16,919 bases of DNA from Aureobasidium sp. EXF-3400 (lineage: Eukaryota; Ascomycota; Dothideomycetes; Dothideales; Saccotheciaceae): contig SWBL01000603.1 in the NCBI GenBank assembly GCA_024195585.1, positions 1 through 16,919 of the forward strand, read 5' to 3'. Below the pieces are notes generated by a model, which did not search any database, was not told the DNA's origin, and saw nothing but the letters and a program-made list of their open reading frames with translations. The position numbers were made by a program, and so were the translations under genes. Shown in pieces: positions 9,145 to 16,919 of this stretch (within the stretch, counting starts at the first letter, position 1; every line of letters starts with the position of its first letter).

Positions 9145-9942
9145 ATGTTTGCCAACCCCCTTCTTGCTCGTGGCCCCGTCACTGCCCTTGGTATTTTGGT
9201 CACTGTCTCCATATTCAGTGGCGGCTCTTTCTTCACTGCTATTCGGAACACCGCCATCGACTGCGCCAACGGCTCTGCTACTCACGCCGCATGCGGTGTA
9301 GACATCATGACCTCTCTCGTCACTGCACTTGTGGCTACCGGATCCGCAGCCGGTGCCGTGTTCATCGGTTTATCTTCGCCCACTCCCAGAAGCCCTCTAG
9401 TATTCCAGGTTGACGGACAGCCAATCGACTGGTATGAGGGAGCGAATAACCACAAGTACGGACTCAACAGAACGATCGAAGACCCTGCAACAGTGGAGTG
9501 GCAGTACAACTCCACCTCACCTGTCGTCAAGTACATCACTTATGAGAAGGATGGCTCCCTTTACATGGTCCATGACACCGGGATAGACATTCCTAACCCT
9601 TCTGGAAAGAAGTCTCTGCCGCGCCTACTACCACACCCTCATCGCCGGCGACGATTTGAGAGTTCCCGCATTCAAAACCGCACCCACAAACGCCGACTGT
9701 ATGTTTTTATCCGCGACAAGTTACTGTAGACACTGACTCACATCACAGACACCGATGCTGGTGCAATTCTCTTCACCTATATGGCTGCATATAAGAGAGA
9801 TTTTACCTGTGTCCGCTTCAACACCAATACCGGTTACTTTGCTGACTTTCAGCTCGGTGCGTCGTGCGAAGGGGTGAGCTCTCCCAATCTTCATTGCGGC
9901 TCTCAAGACTACACCAAGGATATCCTCGACCTTACATTCTAG
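9145..9942 (+). CDS. Unrecognised protein with two N-terminal membrane helices; one apparent frameshift
   Basis: The ATG at 9145 has a good context (CAACATG). Exon 1 is 9145-9698; a 50-bp intron (GTATGT donor, CACTGAC branch, CACAG acceptor) leads to exon 2, 9749-9942. Residues 12-34 and 53-76 are hydrophobic helices, with two Cys (40, 50) between them. After that the chain is polar, with possible N-glycosylation sites at 42, 108 and 122, so the C-terminal part may be extracytoplasmic. The first frame is convincing up to NPSGKK (about residue 156, 9612). The convincing downstream frame starts at AYYHTLIAGDDLRVP (9623) and runs through the spliced exon (TDAGAILFTYMAAYKRDF). They differ by one base, for example an extra C near 9622; about 248 residues would result without it. 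An alternative is an additional intron, 9531-9609, but that removes protein-like sequence. Either a recent pseudogene, an assembly error or a missed intron. I do not recognise the family. Confidence 0.62.
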
Positions 9943-10477
9943 ATATAGACTCCCGGAAGGTAATCAGTCTAGGAAAGGGTAGAGCCATAGAGTTTACCCC
10001 TGTCACGGTTAGGCATCTGGCCCGGGCGACCTACCTAGCCGAGACTGCTAAGCCTCGCGCAGGTTATCCGCCCTATCTTTCGATTCCCTCTGCTTCTTAT
10101 CTACGACTTTTCATATAGCTTAGACATGTAGCTACGTCTTTCACACAGCTCCTACTCGTGTCTACGCACTTTCACGCACTTCGGATTCGAGTCTTTACCC
10201 TTATTTTCTATTTAGCCAGCCGCCCCTGCCTTCGACCATGACCGACCATGCCCTCATGTAATTTTTGACCGTCCATAAGCCGCGGCTATACGCTACGTTG
10301 ATTGTGACATCGTTTCTGCTAGCTAATGTACAGAAGGCTTCCTATAGCTTCTCGGCAAATCGAGGCCTTGTGTCAAGAAGGAGAGCGTGATGGAAGCAAA
10401 GCGTAGTCGTCAAGTCTAACCTTGTATTGTCGATTGAGGATGGAAAGTTGTCGTCTTGAAGAATCCGTAAAGAGAGG
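9943..10477. other. Intergenic stretch containing repeat copy C
   Basis: No open frame with protein-like content is visible. It contains the third copy of the dispersed repeat, and a short tandem of GACCATG at about 10227-10241. Otherwise nothing recognised. Confidence 0.5.
10041..10137 (+). repeat. Dispersed repeat copy C
   Basis: It shares GAGACTGCTAAGCC with the upstream part of copy B (GAGTTGCTAAGCC, about 752) and CTACG..TTTTCATATAGCTTAGAC with copies A and B, in the same orientation. It is more diverged than A is from B (by eye about 70 percent over the core). Confidence 0.5.
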
Positions 10478-11125
10478 ATGTTCAGATGCTTATGTCTTTC
10501 CAGATTTGGGGGAGAATTGAGTATTGGAGAGAGCGAAGGACAACATCAAGTGGGGCCATCGAAGATCAAAGACTATGGTCATGTAAGCCAATCTTTTCTC
10601 AGAACATCACCAAGATGTGGATATACTCGTTTCTCATGCGTACAAAGGACGATCCAGTAGTCACAGCGTGTGCGTGCCTCAAAACACGACGCGTCCGACA
10701 CAATGACGCGTTCGACACCCATCGCTCAACAATCATGGGCGCAAAACTACTGGGGCGACTGCTTCGAACAACTCAGAAGGACTCATGCTCATTTTAGAGC
10801 AAGACTGGAGCAGTCGGTGGTGTCGTCGAGGAAGAATTCAACATTTGCTGCGCGTCATCCTTCAGCTATTGCCAAGCATGAGATTCAATTCGGAAGTCCT
10901 ACCGAATTCGGATTAAAGCCGATAAGAGCTATACGATACCATACGAAGACGAAGTCATCTATGCACCAGAACCTTTTTCTCAACGGACTCAACTTCAATT
11001 CGCAAGCTGGGAAGCTTGAACATCAGCTCAGAAGGGATTTGTATTCTTCCATTGCTGCGCCCAATAACGCTAAATATGGCCCTTCGATCCTGCAACCAAT
11101 CAATGAACACACAAATGGCCCATAG
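10478..11125 (+). pseudogene. Coding-like remnants in shifting frames, family unknown
   Basis: Three plus-strand frames overlap here. One (10486-10797) reads FQIWGRIEYWRERRTTS, then KPIFSQNITKMWIYSFLMRT. A second (10670-11125) reads SWAQNYWGDCFEQLRRTHAH and HEIQFGSPTEFGLKP. A third contains YEDEVIYAPEPFSQRTQLQF at about 10937-11000. Each looks more like protein than chance, yet no splice pair that I can see joins them, and none has a recognisable domain. Probably a decayed gene, perhaps continuous with 11454-11798. Confidence 0.3.
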
Positions 11126-11453
11126 CTTGAGTGCTGATTCACGTAGACTGCTCATTCATGCTTGGGGTCCTTACGAGCTAGCGTCTGGCTCCGACAGCAG
11201 ACTCGTGCCACCGTCTATGATTTCCTTGAGGAACTCCCATTGACTCGCGTGCGACACCAATCGAATGCTGCGACGCTTTCCAAGAAGAAGTTGGTGTATA
11301 CTGGTTAGTATGTATAGAAATACATCTCAAGCCCAACATATTGCAGTCTATGTGTCATACCACAAATTATGTTGGAGCTGTTGGGTCGTCGAAGTCTCTA
11401 TAGAATAACACAGATCTTAACAGTTGGTATGGGTACGTATGAGACCGGACTAG

Positions 11454-11798
11454 CTTCCATGCGCTTGTACAAGGCCTGTGCCTGAGCTTAATCACATCAA
11501 GCTCTTCGGTGCCTGTAGTCTGTCCCACAAAAGGTATCCAGATTGTCTTGGACAGAGCGTGGAACTGATATACGAAGCTGTACGAAGGTGGCAGCCCTGA
11601 CCAGATGCTTCTCTTCCACATCGGACCCGCTTGATGCCAGCTCTGTTGATGCACTACGCAAGTAAGCCGACTCCACAGACTATCATCACACTCTGGAAAA
11701 TACGAACAGCCATCGTGCCAGAGATCGAACCAGCTCATGATCTAGCCATCTACCATGATTCAGTGACAGATTACTTGAAAGCATACCTTTCCACATAA
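11454..11798 (+). pseudogene. Gene remnant with an internal TGA, family unknown
   Basis: One frame is open from 11454 to 11798 except for a TGA at 11598-11600. It reads HIKLFGACSLSHKRYPD, then VELIYEAVRRWQP, the stop, then SLPHRTRLMPALLMHYASKP and ending EPAHDLAIYHDSVTDYLKAY. It ends 121 bp before the ATG of the secreted-protein gene at 11920. The wording suggests the C-terminal end of a larger protein, possibly a regulatory-protein helical domain, but that is a guess. The minus-strand frame at 11367-11738 covers the same DNA and I consider it a shadow. Confidence 0.35.
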
Positions 11799-11919
11799 TC
11801 ATCAGGGAGAAACTTAAAGCACCCTGACCATCGCCTGATCTCACTGGAACCATCAAGTCATTTCCTTCCTCTTTTACAACGATCGTTTCTCTTCATCCAG
11901 AACCGAGGACGTTTCTGCA

Positions 11920-13630
11920 ATGCACCCTAGAGCAGTGGTCGCTCTGGCTATCGCGGGTCTCTCTGCAGCCTCACCCGCGCCTCAGCAACTCGACATCAAC
12001 CAGATCCAGAATGTAGCGGCCGTCCAAACCGCCCCTTCTTTCAACGGCATTCCTGCTCAGACAGCCAGTCTCATTGCTTCGGTCGAGGTCTTTACCGCGG
12101 CAACTGCTAGCACTACTGCTGCTCCCACTGCCGCTGTCCATGCTCGTGATGTTGAAAAGCGTCATGTAGTTGTTGGAATCGAGAATGGTGTCGCCCTTGC
12201 TACTGGTGATGCAGTCAGCATCGTTGCAAATGTCGCTGCTCTCGCCATCGGAATTGTTGGCGGTGCGATCAACGTTGTTGCGCAAGTCGCCAATGCAGCT
12301 ATAGTGACCGCCATCGCTGTTCCCGTATACCTTCTTTGCTTCTTCACCTTTGGTATCGCTTGTCCTTCGACTGCGGGTGGTAGCCCTGCTGCGACTACAA
12401 CCGCGAAGGTCACCACCGTGGGTACTAGCACTGTTACTGTCGCATCAAGCACTACTATTGCGTCGTCCGCATACACTCCTTACTACCCTGCTACATCCAC
12501 TATCTCTCGTAGTGCTACCGGCAGCGTCTCTGCTGGTGCTGCATGCTCCACCGCCATCGAGGCCGGTACCTACTGTGGATTCATCAACCCCGAGGACCCT
12601 TGTGCACCTCAACCCGGTCAGTATTTCCGAATCACCTGTCCTACCCGGGTAGCATGACTGACAGCCCACAGATGGCTATGGACCAGCGCCTACTCCTGAT
12701 ACTGTTTCCGCTTTCTACGCCTATAAGCCTTTCCACTTTATGGCATCTGCTGCCCCTACTGTTGTCTCGGCTTCCGCTGTTTCCTCCACAGCAAGCAGTG
12801 TTCCTATGGTCTATCAGCAAACTTTCAGGGACTTGAACGCATCCTCGAGTGCAAACTCTTACATCGGTCTCTACACTCTGCAGAGCTACGATGTTGCCAA
12901 GTGTGCCGCCATCTGCGACAAAGTCTCCCTCTGCACCGCCTTCAACATCTACATCGAGAGAGACCCCAGCCAGGTAAATTCTGCTCACCTCTTCCTGATT
13001 TCAAGCAACCACTAATTCCCATCAAAGAACCCAGCCAACAACGACTCCACCGCTTCCACCGTCTGGGGCTATAACTGCCCAAACCCCGCCTCCATGACCT
13101 CCTACAAATGCACAATATGGGGAAGCTCCCTCTCCGCCTCCACCGCGACTAACTCCGGTGGCTACCGCTCTCAATTCCAAGTCGCAATCACAGCAAGCAA
13201 CGGCTACGACAAAACCGCCGGATCCATCCCTTCCACCCCCATCGGCAACAGCACAAACAGCTCTCCTTGGTCCAACGGCAGGAACTGCGGTCACAAAGCC
13301 ATAGACTCGCCTCAAAACTGGATGGGAAGCCGCTTCTTCCCCGGACCTTTTAACCCTCAACTATGCGGTAATTTTGCAATTGCTCAGAATTTCCAAAATA
13401 AGGCTACCGCGAAGAGTGCTGGGAAGAACTATTATCAACCATGCAATATGTTCAACGCTTACTACCTGCACAAAAATGGTCTGCCTTGGGGTACTTACTG
13501 CGCTTTGTATGATGTTGATCTTGTAGTCAGCTATGCCACCTACGCCGGAGCCACTCTTGTTGGAGATGTGTATGAGGTTGCGCAATCCTTCACTTGGGCA
13601 TTGCTTACCGGTGATAAAGGGTACTTCTGA
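11920..13630 (+). CDS. Large secreted Ser/Thr-rich protein with PAN/apple-like Cys region
   Basis: Exons are 11920-12616, 12672-12973 and 13028-13630. The introns are 55 bp (GTCAGT, branch ACTGAC, ACAG) and 54 bp (GTAAAT, branch ACTAAT, AAAG). The product is 533 residues. A signal peptide covers about 1-18 (MHPRAVVALAIAGLSAAS). A dibasic VEKR at 78-81 fits Kex2-type processing. Residues about 82-147 form a long Ala/Val/Gly-rich hydrophobic block ending in VYLLCFFTFGIACP. A Ser/Thr-rich, probably O-glycosylated linker follows (150-205), then CSTAIEAGTYCGF. Residues about 300-333 (SYDVAKCAAICDKVSLCTAF) and the later CPNPASMTSYKCTIWG and YRSQFQVAI match a family common in ascomycete secreted proteins with a PAN/apple-like Cys pattern. 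The rest (about 425-533) is Cys-poor and aromatic-rich, ending LLTGDKGYF. The 5' leader is CT-rich, as usual for expressed fungal genes. It probably acts at the wall or outside the cell; exact role unknown. Reading frames are unbroken. Confidence 0.85.
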
Positions 13631-14540
13631 GCATCGGATGTATCCGAGGAGGGAAGCGAAGAATGTAGAAGATAGAAGGCTCGGGAGATTGCAATGTCCA
13701 TGAGTTGGGCATGGACGAGTGCCGGATCAAGGCAGTCAAGAGGTGGGATGAACTGGAGAGTCGATTTTGTCCATAGAGTCTAGTCAGATGGTACATCTAG
13801 CCCCGCTCATCTTCCACTTGATCCATTCTTCATTGATTTACTGCACAGCACTTTGACCTACCGGAAAAAAGACAGCCGAGATATTCCTCCCTTCTTGAGT
13901 GTTAAATTTTTGTCATACATGAATGAATCCACAAGGATGTTTGAAACTAGAGCTATATCTGAAGACATAGCTTTGAGAGTCGCTCTCTATGGATAGAGTG
14001 GTCCTGCTCAGAATTACCGTGCACTCGGACAGGGGTTGAATGTGTACTGCTGCCGCAAGAGAGTTGACGTGACAAAGTTCAGCACACGGAAATGTCGGTA
14101 GATGAAGTGGGAAGTACAACCAACGGTAAAATGCTCCAGATCTCTAAGGTTTTGGCACCCTAAAGCCCCTTCATCCGAGGAGTTAGGGTTTTTCTGGACT
14201 TCCTTCGGATTGATCTCAGAGATCATCCTACAGACGCCGTATGCCGGTTCCGAAGGTACAACGGACAGTTCCGGCGGAAAGCCACAAAAGGAAGGCATCC
14301 GATCATCCTCTTTCACGGCAATAATTTGCGGCACGGTGAAGTGAGGGTACGCACACTCTGACCATCGAAGGGTCTGTTATTGCCGCAGATGTGGAGATGG
14401 TCGACACGGGGTATCAGGAGGTCTGTTTTTTCCTCGCCGGGGAGAATAGCGACGAAGATACTCAAAAGCGATAGTCCGGCCGTCGAAAGGAGAGAATACA
14501 CTCCCGTCGTTTTTCCGCCATCATCAACAGCATCAGCACC
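13631..14540. other. Intergenic stretch, likely promoter of the dehydrogenase remnant
   Basis: No supported gene. Short frames on both strands at 14014-14344 overlap each other and lack motifs. Within 160 bp upstream of the ATG at 14541 lie GTGGAG (14391-14396) and CCGGGG (14437-14442), both matching the short CreA consensus SYGGRG. That suggests former carbon-source control, but such six-base matches are common by chance. Confidence 0.45.
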
Positions 14541-14925
14541 ATGCCCTCTCAAATCGCGAATGAGCCCGTAGCTATGGACGGAGGTACGTTGTGCTGTTGA
14601 TTAGAGCATGTGAGACACTCGCTGACTTGTGTCTGCAAGCAGTGACGAACGGCGCGAAGAAAGTCGCTCAGCCCGAGAACAACAAAGTGTTCGTCCTCGA
14701 AGAGCAAGGCAAATTCGGATACAGCTCGCGAACAAAGCCAACAGTCGATTCAAGATATGTCCTGGTCAAGGTCCTGGTGACCGGCCTCTGCGGATCAGAT
14801 GTAAGCAGGCGCCGTCGAATGACTCCGACAGACAATTTGAGTACGTTGTGGAGAAACCCATCGTGCTCGGTCACGAGTCTGTCGGCCTGCTTGAGAAGAC
14901 TGCAAACCTATCAGTAATCACTTAG
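14541..14925 (+). pseudogene. N-terminal fragment of a xylitol/sorbitol dehydrogenase-like gene
   Basis: Exon 1 (14541-14583, starting MPSQIANEPVAMDG) joins exon 2 at 14643 through a 59-bp intron with a GTACGT donor, GCTGAC branch and GCAG acceptor. Exon 2 reads KVFVLEEQGKFGYSSR, YVLVKVLVTGLCGSD, the start of a zinc-type medium-chain dehydrogenase; the Cys of GLCGSD is the usual catalytic zinc ligand. The expected next segment with the HYW-type motif is absent: about 30 bases of other sequence follow and the frame changes. YVVEKPIVLGHESVG then appears in another frame, containing the GHE zinc-binding motif. Similarity ends near 14890, and a stop at 14923-14925 follows. Family members have about 350-390 residues; here about 100 survive and the Rossmann NAD-binding domain is missing. 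Non-functional. It would have interconverted polyols and ketoses in the cytosol. It converges with the minus-strand regulator remnant, whose stop is 15 bp away. Confidence 0.85.
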
Positions 14926-14939
14926 CAAGAGTTGTTGCC

Positions 14940-16278
14940 TTAGCTCATACCTTTCTGCACGGATGCGAGACTCTGGTTGAATGATGGCTCTGTTAGGATC
15001 TTGCTGACGTTGTTCTCCAGTTGCGAAAAGCCGAAGTCCTGAGGAAGGCCGAGTAATATATTGAGCGTTTCCCGCACAGATAGAAAACCAGTAGTAGGAG
15101 ACGGAGTGGTCTCTGTGAACTCCTCTGTCCTCTTGCTTGCGGGCACAGGTGCGAATATTGCCTCATTCTCGCGGCGCAGAAGCAATTGTACGACATTTTT
15201 AAGGATAGTACTGCTCTGCATACACAGCCTTGATCGCCTTCCAAACAAATCTTGGAGCCGAAAGATGCGAGTGGTGATGCGAGTGGTGATGCGTTTTACT
15301 TCTTGCGCTTCGTCAGAGAGTGGATCCGAAAGCGCCATCACGACCATAGCGATTGCGCTGTTGAAGAGGTTGATGGCAAGAAATGCGACCAAGTGGCTAT
15401 CTGTTGCTATTTGAGCCAGCTGAGGTAATTCGGTAATTTTTGACGTGCGTAATGCGGCATCCCACCACTCTTGTGGACTTGAAGTTCGCGCATCATGCGT
15501 GAAGTCATGGGGCGATATGTCCGAGGCTCTCCGTACTGTCAGTGAATCGATATGCCAAGCGAGGAAGGGCCGATGAAGGATTATCAGCAGATTGTCGAAT
15601 GTGAGTTGAAGAGCCAAGGCCTGGAGGCAATGTGCTTTTGCAGTGGCACTCATCTCGGCAGGGCAATCATTGTCCAGATCTATAAGGAAGTGCTGGGGTA
15701 ATGCGCTTCTCCAACCCCACAGCCTCGTTGTATATAACATCCTTGACGAGTTGCAGATATGGTGCATCATCGGCGTGTGAGCCTCCTCGTCTTAGTCTGG
15801 TGCCATATACCTTCTTAATAACTGGTGATGCGATCATGTACAATTTGTTGAGCTCGGTCTGGTATCGAGAGTACAAAATCAAGTGTCGATCCTGAGGGCG
15901 AGCAAGGTTTCTGTACTGAATGTTCTCCGAGAAGTCTGATGGCATCGTGACTGTACAATCTTCGTTGTGGATGGCTAAAGGTCGTCTGTACGTGACAGCA
16001 GCGAACTTGGTCGGTCAGTAAAAGGCAAAATCATGGAAACGATGAACTCACATGTCCCAAGTGTAAATGGTCCACCAAACTCTCTTCCTCTCTTCGCAGT
16101 CATGAAACGAGATGCGAGAAGGCTCGCGATGTAGACCCAAAGCTTGAGCAGTCCTTAGACTTGCACCCAGCATAGAAAAGGACAAGTTCGGCCGTCCGTG
16201 GTAACAACAGAATGGACCCAACAAGATCAAAGTCTGGATAGCAGAGATTGAGTTTTGATCCATGATGTTGATGAGAAC
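14940..16278 (-). pseudogene. Fungal transcription factor (fungal_trans domain), 5'-truncated and frameshifted
   Basis: The first surviving exon (about 16278-16052) reads VLINIMDQNSISAIQTLILL, then LRTAQALGLHRE and ERKRVWWTIYTWD, the core signature of the fungal_trans domain of Zn2Cys6 regulators. A 66-bp intron (15986-16051; GTGAGT, ACTGAC, TACAG) leads to RPLAIHNEDCTVTMPSDF, in frame. Around 15705-15715 the frame changes: upstream YLQLVKDVIYNEAVGLEK, downstream WRSALPQHFLIDLDNDCP. From there 14940-15770 is open to its stop, including LQLTFDNLLIILHRPFLAWH, a conserved helix of the family. The zinc cluster and N-terminal half are missing, because the homology stops near 16270-16279, where LINE sequence begins. 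It contains an in-frame 12-bp tandem at 15264-15293. Originally nuclear, about 600-750 residues by family norm. Being next to a polyol dehydrogenase it may have regulated that gene; this is speculation. Confidence 0.85.
15264..15293 (-). repeat. 12-bp tandem repeat, two and a half copies, in coding frame
   Basis: GATGCGAGTGGT occurs at 15264-15275 and 15276-15287, followed by the half copy GATGCG. On the minus strand it encodes RITTRITTRI inside the transcription-factor remnant. In-frame length change, so tolerated by the reading frame. Confidence 0.85.
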
Positions 16279-16919
16279 AGGCACGACAGCCTATGGGAAG
16301 GGGATAGCGTGGCACGTGAAGCAAGACAAGGCAGTGGCAGTCAGATATTGGATTTTATGGAAGACAACGACCTGCAACTTCTCACACCGAGAGGCATGGT
16401 AACCTGGGAACAGAGAGGACAAAGCTCGACAATCGACCTAGCTCTAGCTACTGAAAGGCTCTTTGACGATAGGATCACATGCCAGGCACTCGATAACGAA
16501 TACGGCTCAGACCATAGGGCGATACTATCCACGATAAGCATAGAAGAGAGTCAAGAAGAATCACAGGCTCAGAAGTACATTCTGGCAAAAGCAAACTGGG
16601 AGTCAATAGGGAACTACATCAGCCAATCATTGCAATCATCACCGTTCCCTACAGCAGATGTCGAGTTAATGCAAGACTACATCCAGAGGGTCACCCAGGA
16701 AGCAATTACACAACACTGTCCAAAAGCAAAGCCATCCAAGTACGCAAAACGGTGGTGGTCAGAAAACCTGACAGTACTACGGCGAAGATACACGACCATC
16801 CGCAACCAGGCAAGATCAACAAGAAGACAGGGAAGGCGAGACCTAAACCTCGAGGCAGCTACAAAAGCAGCAAGACACGACTTCCACCACGCGATCACAA
16901 AGCAAAAAAAGGAACACTG
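16273..16919 (+). mobile_element. Tad-like LINE (non-LTR retrotransposon), endonuclease end of ORF, partial
   Basis: A plus-strand frame (codon starts at 16276, 16279 and so on) is open without a stop to the window end, more than 210 codons. It starts with NRHDSLWEGD, a typical motif of the apurinic-type endonuclease of fungal LINEs, then ILDFMEDNDLQLLTPRG, STIDLALAT and GSDHRAI; the SDH motif near 16516 carries the catalytic His of this nuclease. Then follow KANWESIG, RWWSENLTVLRRRY and a Lys/Arg/Gln-rich stretch that in such elements leads into the reverse transcriptase, here beyond the window. The N-terminal part of the endonuclease is absent, so the copy is 5'-truncated, the usual outcome of target-primed reverse transcription, or was cut by rearrangement. 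It has no stops and no obvious decay, unlike the repeats at 1-1100, which suggests a rather young insertion. Target duplication cannot be checked without the 3' end. Confidence 0.87.

Noticed and set aside
9282..9539. Minus-strand open frame opposite the 9145 gene
   Set aside because: No motif; the opposite strand has splice sites and a coherent protein.
9531..9609. An extra intron to explain the frame break in the 9145 gene
   Set aside because: It has a weak donor (GTACAT) and would remove a convincing protein stretch (YITYEKDGSLYMVHDTG). Not excluded, but less likely than an indel.
11367..11738. Minus-strand open frame of 123 residues
   Set aside because: The overlapping plus-strand frame is more protein-like, and the minus frame has no motif.
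11971..12669. Minus-strand open frames over the secreted-protein gene (11971-12285, 12162-12476, 12445-12669)
   Set aside because: They lie opposite Ala/Val/Thr-rich codons of the well-supported plus-strand gene and have no start context, splice sites or motifs.
13022..13360. Gly/Val-rich minus-strand open frame
   Set aside because: A shadow of the C-ending codons of exon 3 of the plus-strand gene; composition artefact.
14795..14826. A tiny intron GTAAGC..CGACAG in the dehydrogenase remnant
   Set aside because: At 31 bp it is shorter than any intron in this window (49-66 bp), has no clear branch point, and would not restore the missing HYW-type segment.
14993..15414. Other open frames across the transcription-factor remnant on both strands
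   Set aside because: The minus-strand frame 14940-15770 carries family-specific sequence; the others are shadows.
1..16919. CRISPR arrays, bacterial operons, tRNA or rRNA genes
   Set aside because: No regularly spaced repeats, no Shine-Dalgarno-type gene arrangement and no cloverleaf or rRNA core sequences were noticed; introns and protein families are fungal.

Overview
The window looks like nuclear DNA of a filamentous ascomycete (Pezizomycotina; a Dothideomycete is my guess, not proven). The reasons are short introns of 49-66 bp with GTRNGT donors, CTAAC or CTGAC branch points and YAG acceptors; a fungal rhodopsin-type seven-helix protein; two Zn2Cys6-family regulators; a fungal PAN/apple-type secreted protein; and a Tad-like LINE fragment. 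No tRNA, rRNA or CRISPR array was seen.

Layout. 1-1100 is AT-rich repeat-derived DNA with two diverged copies of a short repeat; a third copy lies near 10041-10137. 1100-2750 holds only unassigned, partly coding-like DNA. 2757-3450 (minus) is a badly broken berberine-bridge-type FAD oxidase pseudogene. 3678-5016 (plus) is an apparently intact five-exon integral membrane protein of the fungal rhodopsin/PTH11-like group. 5700-6350 is a decayed gene of unknown family carrying a 20-bp inverted repeat. 6841-7861 (minus) is an intact two-exon Zn2Cys6 regulator. 7862-9144 is gene-free. 9145-9942 (plus) is a two-exon gene for an unrecognised protein with two predicted membrane helices and one apparent frameshift. 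10478-11800 holds coding-like remnants in shifting frames. 11920-13630 (plus) is an intact three-exon, 533-residue secreted protein. 14541-14925 (plus) is only the first part of a xylitol/sorbitol dehydrogenase-like gene. It converges on 14940-16278 (minus), a fungal transcription factor that has lost its N-terminal half and carries a frameshift. From about 16270 to the window end the sequence is the endonuclease end of a LINE ORF, still fully open.

Together this reads as an accessory, rearranged region: three or four apparently functional genes (membrane receptor-like protein, Zn2Cys6 regulator, large secreted protein, possibly the 9145 gene) set among broken genes and transposon-derived DNA. 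I see no clear cluster with a shared pathway. The least explained items are the 9145-9942 protein and the long hydrophobic block in the 11920-13630 secreted protein. All exon models were made by eye from splice motifs and frame continuity.
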